From: Corydoras sp. C115 | Lineage: Eukaryota; Chordata; Actinopteri; Siluriformes; Callichthyidae | Assembly (NCBI GenBank): GCA_019802505.1 | Contig: JAFMOC010000003.1 | Coordinates: 4,216,001 to 4,280,000, forward strand | Direction of reading: 5' to 3' | Length of the DNA stretch: 64,000 nucleotides | In this document: positions 9,861 through 21,964 of the stretch, piece by piece | Position numbering within the stretch: position 1 is the first letter of the stretch | How the letters are laid out: the number at the start of each line of letters is the position of its first letter | Position numbers and translations under genes: made by a program | The notes under the pieces: generated by a model | Database searches by the model: none | Told to the model about the DNA's origin: nothing | What the model saw: only the letters and a program-made list of their open reading frames with translations

Positions 9861-11336
9861 AAGACCAACACAAAGTGGTATACAATTGTGAAGTGGAAGG
9901 AAAATGATACATGAATCAACATTTTTTTTACAAATAAAAAACTGAAAAGTGCGACGTGCAAAAGTATTCAGCCCCCTTTTCCCTGAGTGCAACCAATTGC
10001 ATTCAGAAGTTGCCTGATGAGTGCTAATGACTCAAAAGGGTCCACCTGTGTGTAATCTAATCTCAGTACAAATACAGCTGCTCCGTGACGGCCTCAGATG
10101 TTGGTTAAGAGAATATTGGGGAGCAAACAGCATCATGAAGTCCAAAGAACACACAGACAGGTTAGGAATATGGTTTTGGAGAAGTTTAAAGCAGGCTTAG
10201 GTTATAAAAAGATTTCCAAAGCTTTTTCACGGAGCACTGTTCAATCCATCATCCGGAAATGGAAAGAGTTGGCACCACAGTAAACCTTCCACCTAAACTT
10301 ACAGGCCGAACAAGGAGATCACTGATCAGAGAGGCAGCCAAGAGGCCCAACTCTGGATGAAATGCAGAGAGCCACAGCTCAGGTGGGGGAAACTGTCCAC
10401 AGGACAACAATTAGTCGTGCACTACACAAATGTGGTCTTTATGGAAGAGTGGCAAGGAGAAAGCCATTGTTAAAAAAAAACCATAAGAAGTCCCGTTTGC
10501 AGTTTGCCAGAAGCCATGTTGAGGACACAGCAAACATGTGGAAGAAGGTGCTTTGGTCAGACGAGACCAAAATTGAACTTTTTGGCCACAATGCAAAACG
10601 CTATGTGTGGCGGAGAAATAACACTGCACATCACTCTGAAAACACCATCCCCACTGTCAAATATGGTGGTGGCAGCATCATGCTGCTTCTCTTCAGCAGG
10701 GACCGGGAAGTTGGTCAAAGTTGATGGGAAGATGGATGGAGCCAAATACAGGGCAATCTTGGAAGAAAACCTGTTGGAGTCAGCAAAAGATTTGAGACTG
10801 GGGCGGAGGTTCACCTTCCAGCAGGACAACGACCCTAAACATAAAGCCAGAGCTACAATGGAGTGGTTTAAAAAAAATAATATTCATGTGTTAGAATGGC
10901 CCAGTCAAAGTCCAGACCTAAACCCAATTGAGAATTTGTGGCAAGATCTCAAAACTGCTGTTCACAAATGCTCTCCATCCAATCTGACTGAGCTTGAGCT
11001 GTTTTGCAAGGAGGAATGGGCAAGAATTTCAGTCACTAGATGTGCAAAGCTGGTGGAGACATACCCTAAAAGACTTGCAGCTGTAATTGCAGCAAAAGGT
11101 GGCTCCACAAAGTATTGACTCAGGGGGGCTGAATACTTTTGCACGTTGCACTTTTCAGTTTTTTATTTGTAAAAAAAATGTTGATTCATGTATAATTTTC
11201 CTTCCACTTCACAATTGTATACCACTTTGTGTTGGTCTTTCACATTAAATTCCAGTGAAATATATTTATGTTTGTAGTTGTAATGTGACAAAATATGGAA
11301 AAGTTCAAGGGGTATGAATACTTTTGCAACCCACTG
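9764..11336 (+). mobile_element. Tc1-like transposon B nested in A1
   Basis: Ends are CAGTGGGTTGCAAAAGTATT and its inverse, flanked by TA at 9762-9763 and 11337-11338. The terminal repeats are about 200 bp and almost identical by eye, which suggests recent movement. Its terminal sequence and transposase differ from A1, so it is a different Tc1 family. Confidence 0.92.
10098..11118 (+). pseudogene. Broken Tc1 transposase (element B)
   Basis: Three pieces in shifting frames. 10098-10283 has the first helix-turn-helix (GLGYKKISKAF) and ends at a stop. 10362-10724 has the second DNA-binding part and SDETK. 10504-11118 (useful part from about 10690) has QQDNDPKH and SPDLNPIENLW, ending GGSTKY. 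A deletion near 10680-10690 removes the usual 'VWGCF' segment and shifts the frame. All three catalytic residues can be found, but not in one frame, so any movement must use transposase made elsewhere. Confidence 0.88.
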
Positions 11337-11540
11337 TATTAGGTTTAGGGGGGCAATCACTTTTTCACTTTTTTTTTACTTGTGTTGTCCTTGACTATTG
11401 TTTAAATTGGTTTGATGTTCCGAAACACTTAAGTGTGACAAACATGCAAAAAAACAGGAAATGAGGAAGGGGGCAAACACTTTTTCACACCACTGTATAT
11501 CTTTCAGTTTTAAATGGGCATTCTAGCATAAAATTAATTC

Positions 11541-14500
11541 CATCCATCCATCCATTATCTTCCGCTTGTCCGGGGCTCGGGAACGGGGGGCAGCAACCGA
11601 AGTAGGGAGACCCCATGGCTCCTCCCCTTTACCACAACACCTCCACCAGCTCAGTAACCCCGAGGCATTCCCAGACCAGCTGAGAGCTGACCCCTCCAGC
11701 GTGTCCTGGGTCTGTCAATCTCAGCTGGCTCCATCTTACCAGGCGCCCAGGAGGCATCCTACCGATGCCCGAACCACAACTGGCTCCCGATGCAGAGGAG
11801 TACTTAAACTGCGAGTCTCTCCTGGATGACCGAGCTTCTCACCCTAAGATCTGATCCCTGCCACCCAGACCCCGAGATACTTTCTCCTCCCTTTTCTGAT
11901 CCCTGACCCAGAGAGGACTTTCTACCCTTTTCTGACTGAGAACCATGGCCTCAGATTTGGAGGTGCTGATTTTCATCCCGGCCGCTTCACACTCGGCTGC
12001 AAACCGATCCAGTAAGAGCTGAAGTTCGCAGCCTGATGATGCTAACAGGACCACATCGTCTGCAAACAGCAGCGAAGTGATCCTCAGATCACCAAACTGG
12101 ATACCCTCCATCCCCTGGCTGCGCCTAGAAATTCTGTCCATATAAATTATAAACAGAACCGGTGACAAAGGACAGCCCTGACGGAGTCCAACCCTCACTG
12201 GAAACAAGTCCGACTTACTGCCGGCCATGCGAACCAAGCTCCTGCTTCGCAAATACAGGGACTGAATGGCCCGTAGTAAGGAGCCATGTACCCCATACTC
12301 ACGAAGCACCTCCCACAAAATACCCCGAGGGACACAGTCGAAAGCCTTCTTCAGATCTACAAAGCACATGTAGACTGGTTGGGCAAACTCCCATGAACCC
12401 TCGAGGATCCTGGAGAGAGTGAAGAGCTGGTCCAGTGTTCCACGACCAGGACGAAAACCACACTGCTCCTCCTGGATCCGAGGTTCGACTATCAGTTCGG
12501 ACTCTCTTCTCCAGTACCCCTGCATAGACTTTGCCGGGGAGGCTGAGGAGTGTAATTCCCCTGTAATTGTAACACACCCTCCGGTCCCCCTTTTTAAAAA
12601 GAGGCACCACCACCCCCGTCTGCCAGTCCAGAGGCACTGCCCCCGATGACCATGCAATGTTGAAAAGGCGCGTCATCCAAGATTGCCCCACAACATCCAG
12701 AGAACTCCGGGCAGATCTCATCCACCCCAGAAGCTCTGCCACCAAGGAGCCCTCTGACTACCTTTGCGACTTCAGCCACAGTGATGGACAAGCCTCCTCC
12801 CGGGTCCTCTGACTCTGCCTCCTATCCGGAGGGCATATTGGTGGGATTGAGAAGGTCCTTGAAGTATTCCTTCCCCCTCCACTATATACTGTGTTGGTGG
12901 CACACAGCTTTCCCCTACTGAGTCGCCTGACAGTTTGCCAGAATCTTCTAGGAGTCGACCGAAAGTCACTTTCCAAAGTCTCACCGAACTCCCCCCCACA
13001 CCGGGTTTTTGCCTCCGCAACGCACGAAGCCGCAAATCGCTTGGCCTGTCGGTACCGGTCAGCTGCTTCTGGAGTCCCACAAGCCAACCATGCCTGATAG
13101 GACTCCTTCTTCAGCTTGACGGCATCCCTTACACGGGGTGACCACCACCATGTTCCAGGGTTACCGCCACGACAGGCACCGACTACCTTTAGACCACTGC
13201 TCCTGTCTGCCGCCTCAACAACAGAGGAACGGAACATGGCCCATTCAGGCTCAATGTCCCCCCCCCACTTGAAGCTCTGACGGAGGTGAGAGTTGAACAT
13301 CCGTCTGACGGGTTCTTCTGCGAGACGTTCCCAGCAAACCCTCACTATACATTTAGGTCTGCCTGGTCTGACCGGCATCTTCCCCCGCCATCTGATCCAA
13401 CTCACCACCAGGTGGTGATCAGTTGACAGCTCAGCTCCTCTCTTCACCCAAGTGTCCAAGACACATGGCCGCAAGTCCAATGACACAACTACAAAGTCGA
13501 TCATTGAACTGCGGCCTAGGGCATCCTGGCACCATGTGCACTTATGGACACCCTTGTGCTCGAACATGGTGTTCGTGATGGACAAACCATGATTTTGCAC
13601 AGAAGTCCAACAACTGAACACCACTCGGGTTCAGATCAGAGGGGCCGTTCCTCCCAATCACACCTCTCCAGGTCTCACTGTCATTGCCCACGTGAGCGTT
13701 GAAGTCCCCCAGTAAGACTACAGAGTCTCCTCCAGGGGGAGCACTTTCCAGTACCCCCCCCCCCCAGACTCCAAGAAGGCTGGGTACTCTAAACTGCTGT
13801 TCGGTGCATAAGCGCAGACAACAGTCAGTACCCGTCCCCCAACCCGAAGGCATAGGGAAGCTACCCTCTCGTCCACCAGATTAAACCCCAACATGCACGC
13901 GTCAAGCCGGGGGGCCACGAGAAAGCCCACACCTGCCCGAAGCCTCTCGCCATGGGCAACTCCAGAAAATAACAGAGTCCAGCCCCTCTCAAGGAGATTG
14001 CACCCAGAACCCAAGCTGTGCATTGAGATGAGCCCGACTATATCTAGCCGGTATCTCTCAACCTCCCGCACCAGCTCAGGCTCCTTCCCTGCCAGTGAAG
14101 TGACGTTCCAAGTTCCAAAAGCCAATTTCAGCAACCGAGGATCGCGACGACCAGGCCCACGCCTCCGGCCACCGCCCGATCCACACTGCACCGAACCCCT
14201 ATTACTACTCCCCCACAGGTGGTGAGCCCATTTGAGGGGGAACCCATGTAACTCCTTCGGGCTGGGCCCGGTCGGGCACCATGGGAAAGTGCCCGACCAC
14301 CAGACGCTCGCTGACGAACCCCATCCCCGGGCCTGGCTCCAGGATGGGGCCCCGATAACCCTAAATCGGGCAGGGTACACATGCTCTTGATATTTCTCTT
14401 CATAGGGGTTTTTGTTGGACCACTCTTTGTCTGGCCCGTCACCTAGGACCAATTTGCCTTGGGAGACCCTGCCAGGGGCTTTTTGCCCCAGACAACATAG

Positions 14501-14563
14501 CTCCTAGGATCATTCAAGCACGCAAACTCCTCCACCACAGTAAGGTGGTGATCTAAGGAGGAG
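11541..14563 (-). mobile_element. Rex3-type non-LTR retrotransposon (RTE clade), internally deleted
   Basis: Minus-strand LINE with a (GGAT)n-type 3' tail at 11541 and 12-bp target duplications ATAAAATTAATT at 11529-11540 and 14564-14575. The assignment rests on recognising two sites that match published Rex3 PCR primers from memory (about 12160-12180 and 12606-12625) and on the family's typical protein phrases. The region after the reverse-transcriptase core jumps directly to the C-terminal GRRPRGRPRT-like part, so several hundred bases are missing. Confidence 0.85.
11839..14452 (-). pseudogene. Rex3 ORF: endonuclease plus reverse transcriptase, disrupted
   Basis: On the minus strand, in order: an APE-type endonuclease (GTWNVTSLAG near 14110, LLGDFNAHVG near 13710, STDHHLVVSW near 13420), a linker (WLACGTPEAADRYRQAKR), and a reverse transcriptase (SGVDEICPEF, FKKGDRRVCYNYRGITLL, CFVDLKKAFD, LRQGCPLSPVLF, and LLFADDVVLLASS near 12055). 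These lie in at least four frames, so multiple frameshifts have accumulated. The usual two catalytic Asp of the ADD box are present. Not functional as read. Confidence 0.85.
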
Positions 14564-14978
14564 ATAAAATTAATTGCATCTGTAAAACATGGTGGTGAGA
14601 GTATCATAGTCTCAAAACCTGCTTTGCTGCAACAGGATAGCTTGACATTATTGATGAAACAGTGATTTCTAACATATACCAGCAGATTCTGAAAGAACAT
14701 TTAAGAATATTTATCTTTGACTCAAATCTTAGGAGAATGTGAGTCATGCAGCAACACAACACTCTGAAGCACACAATTCATTTTACCAAAGAATGTTAAA
14801 AAAAAATAGGTTAATGTTTCGAAATAGCCAAATCAAATTTCCAATCTTATTACAATACAAAATTTTGTAGAATGACTGAAGCAAGCACCTGTAAGGAAAA
14901 AGATTTTACTCTGTTTTTATGGGGAAATAGACTACTCTAATTCCTCCAAGCTGATGTACAGAACTAAATAATTTCTGG
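14564..14978 (+). mobile_element. Old Tc1 relic, middle segment
   Basis: Continues the relic: AAACATGGTGGTGAGAGTAT (decayed GGGSIMVWG block) and GTCATGCAGCAACACAAC (decayed QQDNDPKH block). Joined across the Rex3 target duplication, the sequence reads smoothly with 11498-11540. Confidence 0.65.
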
Positions 14979-14988
14979 TAATACTTAC

Positions 14989-15147
14989 GTGTGCCCAGCG
15001 ATAGATTGGCGCCCTGTCCTGGGTGTATCTGCCCAGGACCCGAGACGTTCTCCCCTGGATGGGCATGGGGAACTCCCCCCCCCCCCCCCCCCGCGACCCT
15101 AATAGAGGATAAAGCGGAAGATAATGAATGGATGGATGGATGGATGG
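14989..15147 (+). mobile_element. 5'-truncated DANA-like SINE with target duplication
   Basis: Begins at GTGTGCCCAGCGATAG and ends in (GGAT)n. The 10-bp duplication TAATACTTAC lies at 14979-14988 and 15148-15157. A run of C (about 15077-15092) replaces the normal CCCCACCGCG. Confidence 0.85.
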
Positions 15148-15390
15148 TAATACTTACCTATTTTTGGGTCACTACAGATACTAAATCCAAAGGTATACAT
15201 AGTTTTGACACTCATCAATGTATAATATGGCAGCATTTTCCATAAGAAATATTTGAGCAAAACAAATATTCTCTCAAGATTATGTTTTCTTTACCTACTT
15301 TTAGGATGTATTTTAAAAAAATATTTAGGTCAAATTAATAAAGACAGAAAATTCTAAAGGGTTTACAAAACTTTAAGCACCATTTTACTT
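15148..15390 (+). mobile_element. Old Tc1 relic, 3' end
   Basis: The run to GGGTTTACAAAACTTTAAGC resembles the 3' terminal repeat of a teleost Tc1 family. The boundary is approximate. Confidence 0.45.
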
Positions 15391-15399
15391 CAAAGTGAT

Positions 15400-18300
15400 A
15401 GTTGACCTCTTTGTGTTGTTCTTCACAAGCTTTTTCCTGTTAAAGTCTATGGCGTTGAAGTTCATAAGTTTCATGGTCAGATGTTGGGTATTCATATACC
15501 TTGGTCATACTATGTAGTGTGTTTTTTGTTTTTATTTTTTTGTTTGGTGTCAGTGTGTTTGTGTGTTTGTGTGGTTAAACTCTCTGAACTTCTAAATAAC
15601 CCATCAGTAGAAGCATGTAACACTGATCAAAGTCTGAAAAACATACTTGGGGAGATCAAAGGATTACAATCCTTTGTCTAAATATACCAAAGTCTGTAAA
15701 TAATACAGATCAAATGTTTCTCTGATCTCTCCTCTAGATTGACAAGTTGATTGATCAATTGCTATTTGCATGTGACTGTGTGTGTCTATGTTTTGGGCGT
15801 GTAGTGTGGGCCAGTTTGTGTACTGCGGTTTTAGGTGGGAAGGTTTGGAAGAGGTCAATTATAAGTGGTTTAATAGTGGTTTGATTATTATTTGCTTATA
15901 TTTGGCACAATATAGTATACTATGTAAGCATCATTAGTGTGTAAGGCAGATAGTGTGTAAATGTGGGATAGGCAGGAAGGTAGGGCGGCAGACAGACAAA
16001 TACAGTAAATACAGATTTACAATGATACAGTAAGAAATGGAACAAAACAAAGAACAAATGTTAGAGAACGTGTCTACCTGCTACAATATATATGTGACAA
16101 ATAAAGCAATATAATACAAGGTTTATATGAATGTGAAATTTTATTTTAAACCATGCAGGATACCCATCACTAAGAAGACTGATCGGAACCTATTGCAAAA
16201 ACATTCATTTTTTCAATTTTGAGTTCACATAAAACTGGTAGTAATTAGTATGCATTAAGGATGCTGGTGGAGTTACATAAACGATGGTCATAAATTGCAG
16301 TTATAGTCAGTGATGCCATAATCTCATGCTTTACAGTGAATAATTATATTTACTTACTTATAGAACTGGAGTTTTTCTGTCAGTCACCGATATTTCTTTA
16401 TAAAACAGGTAGTTCCAGTCCATAAATCTGATTGGCTGAGCTGTTTCTCCAGCCATGTCATTAATGAGTGCTTTGCATTCGTATCAATGTGTTACAATAC
16501 ATTATTTTAAAATGATGTACATAAATGGAAATAGTTTAATATAAACAGCGAGCCGATTCCAGGTGAGCATTAAACCTGTATCCCGATACTAGTGATCAAC
16601 ATTCACATTGAAAAACAGACTAGACTTTTAAATGACTAGGACCTGACCGTCTAAACACTTTTTTTACAGTATAAAAAATAAATAAAATAAATTAATTAAA
16701 GTGACTTAAATGCCATATCACACTGCACAAGCTCTAATTTAGTTACCTTTAATGAGTCGTTAATCGCACAACGCACAGCTTGATTTAAATGTCAGTGTCA
16801 GCAACAGAAAAATTACAGGCATGTACTGATTCTCTTAATTATTTACGTGTTTCGGACATAACATGCAATAAATCAATCAGCGGGTCAATTGATATTCCCT
16901 TTAAGAACCAGGTGCAGTCTGACTTTGGTGGAATGCTTTTTCAGTGGTGCAGTGCACAATGGCACAATTTTATGTCACTGTAGTATACTTTTATTATATT
17001 TTGTCTTCTGTTTATTGTTGGGATTGTGCACTGTCCATGTGTGCGTAATAAGCAAGGGTGTAAGTGTACGTGTTGACAATTCGATGCCTGTTGGCGGAGT
17101 GTAAGATAGTAATGAACATTGCGACTGGCCTTGTTCAGCATAATTTGAGGTTCTATGTGTAAAAGACTTTGAAATGATGTAAAACTAATTTAAGTTTAAT
17201 TTGTATTATGTTACAAATAGCTATGTAAATAAGTTTAGGTGAGTTGATTTGGTTTGGCCCCTTGAGGGCTGGAATGGACTTCAGTGCCCCTGTGAACCTA
17301 ATAAGGGTGTGGTGACTGAATGAAACTGTTTCCTTTGAAATTTGTGGTAAATGCTTTATAGAGGACAACTGTTTCCTCAAACATTCAAGTCATTTCATAG
17401 AGAGAACAGGTGGGTAATGCACCAACAATGTACTTTGTACTGTATTTGAGTAGTGTATACTGTATACTTACTATCACACTTTATATTACAGTATTCCACT
17501 TTCACTTCCAATTCTACTGTATTGTTTGCGATATGTAGTGTTATTAAACTATTTTTTGTACCACATTGGTCTGTCAACAAATTTATAAAACAAACAGTAA
17601 AAGCATGAACCCTTTAAACGCTCTCAAAATCAATCTCTTATATGTCTAATATAGCAAAATTATTTTGGCCTAATTTACACATACCCACAAAATCAGGACC
17701 TAATCAAAAGCCTCAGCAAAAAGGGTCTTCCTTATATGTTGCACTGACAATTCTTTACCCGGTGTGGACCAGATATTTTTTGGCACAAGAGGGGAAAAAA
17801 GACAATTTTCATTACAGGGACACATAAAGCCCACACTGAACTTACCTGGGCCAACAGTTCTATCTTAGCCAGAAGTGGCCCATATGCTATCTGAAACTGT
17901 GTTACTTTGAATAGTTTAAATTGCTGTTCCATTCAGAATAAGTGCTTACATAGTATGTTTGTTAGAATTTAAATGATTAAAGTTCTGATGACACTGAAAT
18001 GCATTAACATAAGCTTATAAATAAGAGCGAAAGTGTGTGTTTCCCATACAAATTCCCACTGTTTCTTTCATTACCTTCAGAGGTTTATATACTCTTTATA
18101 TCACCAAGAAGCGATTCAAAATGTCTTACCACCTCCACGTGGTTCGAGCAACATCAGTGAGTGGTGACCAAGAGTAGTAGTAGTAGTGCATGGGGCAATT
18201 TATAATTAGGTGATGTTGAAGTTGTTTTTATTTGTTTGTTTGTTTTTCTTTTAGTTAGTAAAATGAAAGGATGTTTTTGGAAAAAAAAACCACCAAGAAG

Positions 18301-19045
18301 CGACCAATTACCGGTACTCTAAATTTACAAGTAAAATGAAAGTTTTTTTCTAGTAATTGTGATGTGTGTCCATTCAGGGGTGTTTGTGATCATTCTAATT
18401 AGTTAAAATGTACTATTTAAGTAAAATTGAACCAAATAAAAAAATGAGTATTTAGAAATACCAGCAAATGATACAAATGTATTTAAGTATGACTATTGTT
18501 TAGTAGCAACAACAACTTGCAGCCAGATGGGTCCTTAGCTATCAGTAGCTCACATCTCACCTCGCTTTGAAAAAAAGAATGATGAATTACCAAACAATCC
18601 GATAGACAGTAAAACAGAGATTTAAAAATAATAAAATAAAATAACTATATAACCAAAAAGACAATACAATGAAAAGGTGATGTTTGCGTGAAAAACATAC
18701 CTGCACAGAACTGGTCCATAGCAGAAAAGATATCCATTTCTTCTTATAATGACAGAGGTAGACAGATCGATCTACACAAAGCCTATGTAAAGAAAAAAAT
18801 ATATATAAATACAAATGTATCGCTAGATAAGCAGATAAACATTTGTATAAAATAAAAAATATATATATTAAAAAAAAACAAAAGATTAAACAACTAATGG
18901 AAAATAGGTACCAATGGAGATGTTCTGTCCCATAAAGGCCTTTGTCGTCACTTGAAAAGATATTAAATAAAAATTAAATGAGCATACCAATATATATACA
19001 GTTTAGCATTAGAATCATAAAAAATACTAAAATACGTACTTTAAG
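15400..19045. other. Gene-free AT-rich stretch
   Basis: I found no convincing exon, RNA gene or intact transposon. About 17255-17330 resembles the tail of an old SINE (CTGGAATGGACTTCAGTGCC). A pyrimidine/TG-rich patch lies near 15520-15580. Short reading frames here look random. Confidence 0.45.
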
Positions 19046-19049
19046 AATT

Positions 19050-19264
19050 GATCATCTCATCTCATCATCTTCTGCTCGCCACCCAAACTGTCCCGGGATG
19101 AATGTTTCAGGTGTTGAGCATATACACCCAGGGCGCCATTCCATCACTGGGCACACACCCACACAAACACATACATTTTAATAGGGGCAATCCCAGATCG
19201 GGATTCGATCCTGTATCCCCAGCGCTGAGAGGCTAAGTTGTTAACCATTATGTTATCGTGCCAC
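19050..19264 (-). mobile_element. DANA-like SINE, minus, internally deleted
   Basis: The reversed tail (ATCTCATCTCATCATCTTC) and reversed head are present; the middle is shortened. Confidence 0.6.
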
Positions 19265-19449
19265 GATTACCTGGACTTAGATTTTTGCTTCAAAGTCAAG
19301 GTAATTTTATGTGCTCACTTGAAGATCACAGACATGACTCTTTAGGTTCTCACAACCAAGCACCGTAAAGTCGCCTAATAAAGCAGTGCCAATTTTTGCA
19401 GCTACACAGATTAAAATTAAATAATCTAATACTTTATCTTCAAACAAAT

Positions 19450-19733
19450 AAAGTGATGGTGATCTATTTTGTCTACTGTAGTTACACACAGTGGAATTTG
19501 TCCTCCACATTTAACAAATCCATGCAGTGAAACACACACATATACACACACTGATGAAGTGAGCACACATACCCGGAGCCGTGGGCAGCCTTGAATACGG
19601 TGCCCGGGGAGCAATTGTGGTCAAATGCCTTGCCCAAGGGCACTTCAGTCATGGTTCTTGGAGAGACAGACAATTGAACCGGGGACCTTCAGGTCACAAG
19701 GCTGATTCCTTAACCACAAGCCTATGACTGCCC
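19450..19733 (-). mobile_element. Second tRNA-headed SINE family
   Basis: Read on the minus strand it starts GGGCAGTCATAGGCTTGTGG, has a B-box-like CCGGTTCAATTG, and runs into GGACAAATTCCACTGTGTG. Copies recur at about 41439-41663 and 58950-59110. A different family from the DANA-like SINE. Confidence 0.5.
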
Positions 19734-19744
19734 ATATCTCCTTC

Positions 19745-20115
19745 CTGCGTAGTGATGGACTGGTTCTTGCTGTTAACTTTTTTTTTGCATCTCTCCTATG
19801 TAACAGTCATTAGGTTTTTTTTTTTCTATTTGCTTGATGATGTCTGAATTATTATGCAACCCTTTGTAACATTTTCCAGTCTGATGAGCAGCAACAACTC
19901 TTACTCTGAGGTCCTTAGAAGTCTTTGTCCTCTTTCACAATGAGTTTGTGAAGATCAGACTTTGAAAGATCCCTGTACTTTAAATAAAACAGGCCTCCCA
20001 CTCACACATGATTGCATCACATTGATTGAGAACATCTGACCAAATTCCATATTATCCTACTAATCCTAGAGCCTCACATACTTTTGTCCTTCCCAAATGT
20101 GGTATAAAATTATCT
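19745..20115. mobile_element. Probable DNA-transposon relic
   Basis: Phrases such as TTTGTGAAGATCAGACTTTG and CCTAGAGCCTCACATACTTTT resemble a dispersed teleost repeat I recognise only by pattern. No coding frame. Family not assigned. Confidence 0.3.
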
Positions 20116-20119
20116 CACG

Positions 20120-21355
20120 CTTATTAAATGACCCAGCATTATATTTTTATTATGTGATGTAAACATTGCTAACTACTTTGAGTAAAAATCACACACGAAA
20201 ATGAAATTATACTCACAATTATTGTACAAAGGGCTATATGGCCAAAAGCATGCATACATCTACCAAATCACAAAGCTTAACACCTACATTAATTATCTAT
20301 TTTAATAGGTTCTCATACTTATTTCTACACTTATTTTCTATTTTAAAAGTTGAAATTACCATGCCCATGCGTTTAATGGTTTAAGAGTTGCATTCTGTCT
20401 CTAAAGGTCAGAACCCCCACAGGACCACAGCAGAGGTGGATGAATGATTCTCAGTTTTAGTGAAATTGATGAGGTGGTAGTGTGTTAGGGTGCTGTGCTG
20501 GCATAAGCAAAAAAGAGTAAAGTGCTGCTAGGGATTTGAATCACTATGCACTATATTCTATACTACACATTATTGCTCTAATTTACTCATACATTGCTGT
20601 TACGTCTTTCAGTCTTACATGATGAACTAATGTTTACAGGATTATCCTATACAGTCAATCAGTGTCACATGGGTGTTTCAAATTTACAGAACACTGAGAA
20701 AATATATAAAGAAACAGATGGACTACAGTCTGTAATTGCAGAATTGAAAGGTTTATGTATTAGGTGAAATTGATCAAATAGACAATAATTGAACAAACAA
20801 GAAAGTGCATCATATAAATATGACTGGTGAGTGTAAATATGTTGAACGACTTACCATTTCCAAACCATGATGCGCCCACATATGTAGTATAATGTCTAAT
20901 TCTATTTTTTTTTTTAATTGTTTTATAATATATTGTAGTCCGTCTGTGTAATTGACAAAAAGAGCTTTGTATTACAGAGGATGCTGTTGGAATACATCAA
21001 CACTATACTTATCAAACTATTTCATGGAGCTAGTGTTCTACAAAGTTTCAATTCATTTCAGAAAAGCGCCATGCCACAAAAACAAATGGTTCAAATCTTC
21101 CCACACAAAGTTACCAGACGGAAACTTTTACACAGTGAAAGAACTGTTATTGAAAAATGAATTGTCAATAATGAGACATGTGCGTCCTCTAGTGGATGAA
21201 TACACATTAACAGGGAATAAAGTTAAATTAAGAGACAATAATTAAAAATAAAAATTTGACAAAACTATTGGTAATTTACTTTGTGGATTGTACTGATTTA
21301 TTTTTCGGGAAAAATAAACAGATATTGTAAGTAGTAAGGGTTTCTGGACTCTTTT
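20120..21355. other. Gene-free stretch
   Basis: There is one 97-codon frame on the plus strand at 20952-21245, with no recognisable domain, signal or splice support; I treat it as chance. About 20410-20560 may hold old SINE debris. Nothing else is seen. Confidence 0.4.
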
Positions 21356-21359
21356 CATT

Positions 21360-21960
21360 TATTAGCATAAAAATCAAATAGTGGTGATAGTGGTATTATC
21401 ATCTTTGGACCTGTTTTGCTACATTTGGGCCATAATTATACATTATTTAGGGAACAATTAATTCAGAATTATGCTTTGTTATACATGAATTGTGTGGCAA
21501 GGTGGCATAATGATAAAAAAATTCATTCTTTACAGTCCTTTCTTTACAGCAAGAGATTCCTCAGATTGATTTGACAGACATAGCTGTTTTTACTGTTTGC
21601 AGATTCCCATTTGTGTCCGCTTTGGTTTTATTTGTGTACACTGGTGTTTTTCCACAGTCCAAACCTCGGCAACAAACTATTGTGAATATGTAATTGCCCT
21701 GGGTGTAAGTATATTGGTCCGAAATAAAGCGACAGCCACTGTCCTATGGAGATGGGCTCCAGCACCCCCATGAACCTAGGTGGTTCAAAAAACAAATAAA
21801 TAAATAAATAAATTAATTAATAAACATTGTCAGGACATCTGTATAAAAAATGAATCTCAAAGGGAAAAGTGAGTCATGCAGCAAAACAACATAAAAAACC
21901 TCATAATTCTTCCAGAAAAAGGTTATAAAGAAATAAAATTGGTTTGAACAGTCGACTGAA
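21360..21960 (+). mobile_element. Second old Tc1 relic split by an old SINE
   Basis: 21370-21480 carries the decayed GGGSI..FG block (TGGTGATAGTGGTATTATC). 21855-21960 carries the QQ-N block (GTCATGCAGCAAAACAAC). Between them, about 21490-21830 is an old SINE with a decayed head (GGCAAGGTGGCATAATG) and an (AAAT)n tail. Confidence 0.5.
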
Positions 21961-21964
21961 ATCT

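Larger units (their letters stand above)
8367..11495 (+). mobile_element. Tc1-like transposon A1 with IR/DR ends, carrying a second Tc1
   Basis: Ends are CAGTGGTGTGAAAAAGTG and its inverse, flanked by TA at 8365-8366 and 11496-11497. Each long terminal repeat carries two direct repeats (GTGAAAAAGTG[T/A]TTGCCCCC; left about 8372 and 8560), the IR/DR arrangement of fish Tc1 elements. Without the inner insertion the element would be about 1.55 kb. A second copy lies at 60537. Confidence 0.92.

Noticed and set aside
12162..14225. Plus-strand frames over the Rex3 element
   Set aside because: Shadows of the minus-strand endonuclease/reverse transcriptase gene.
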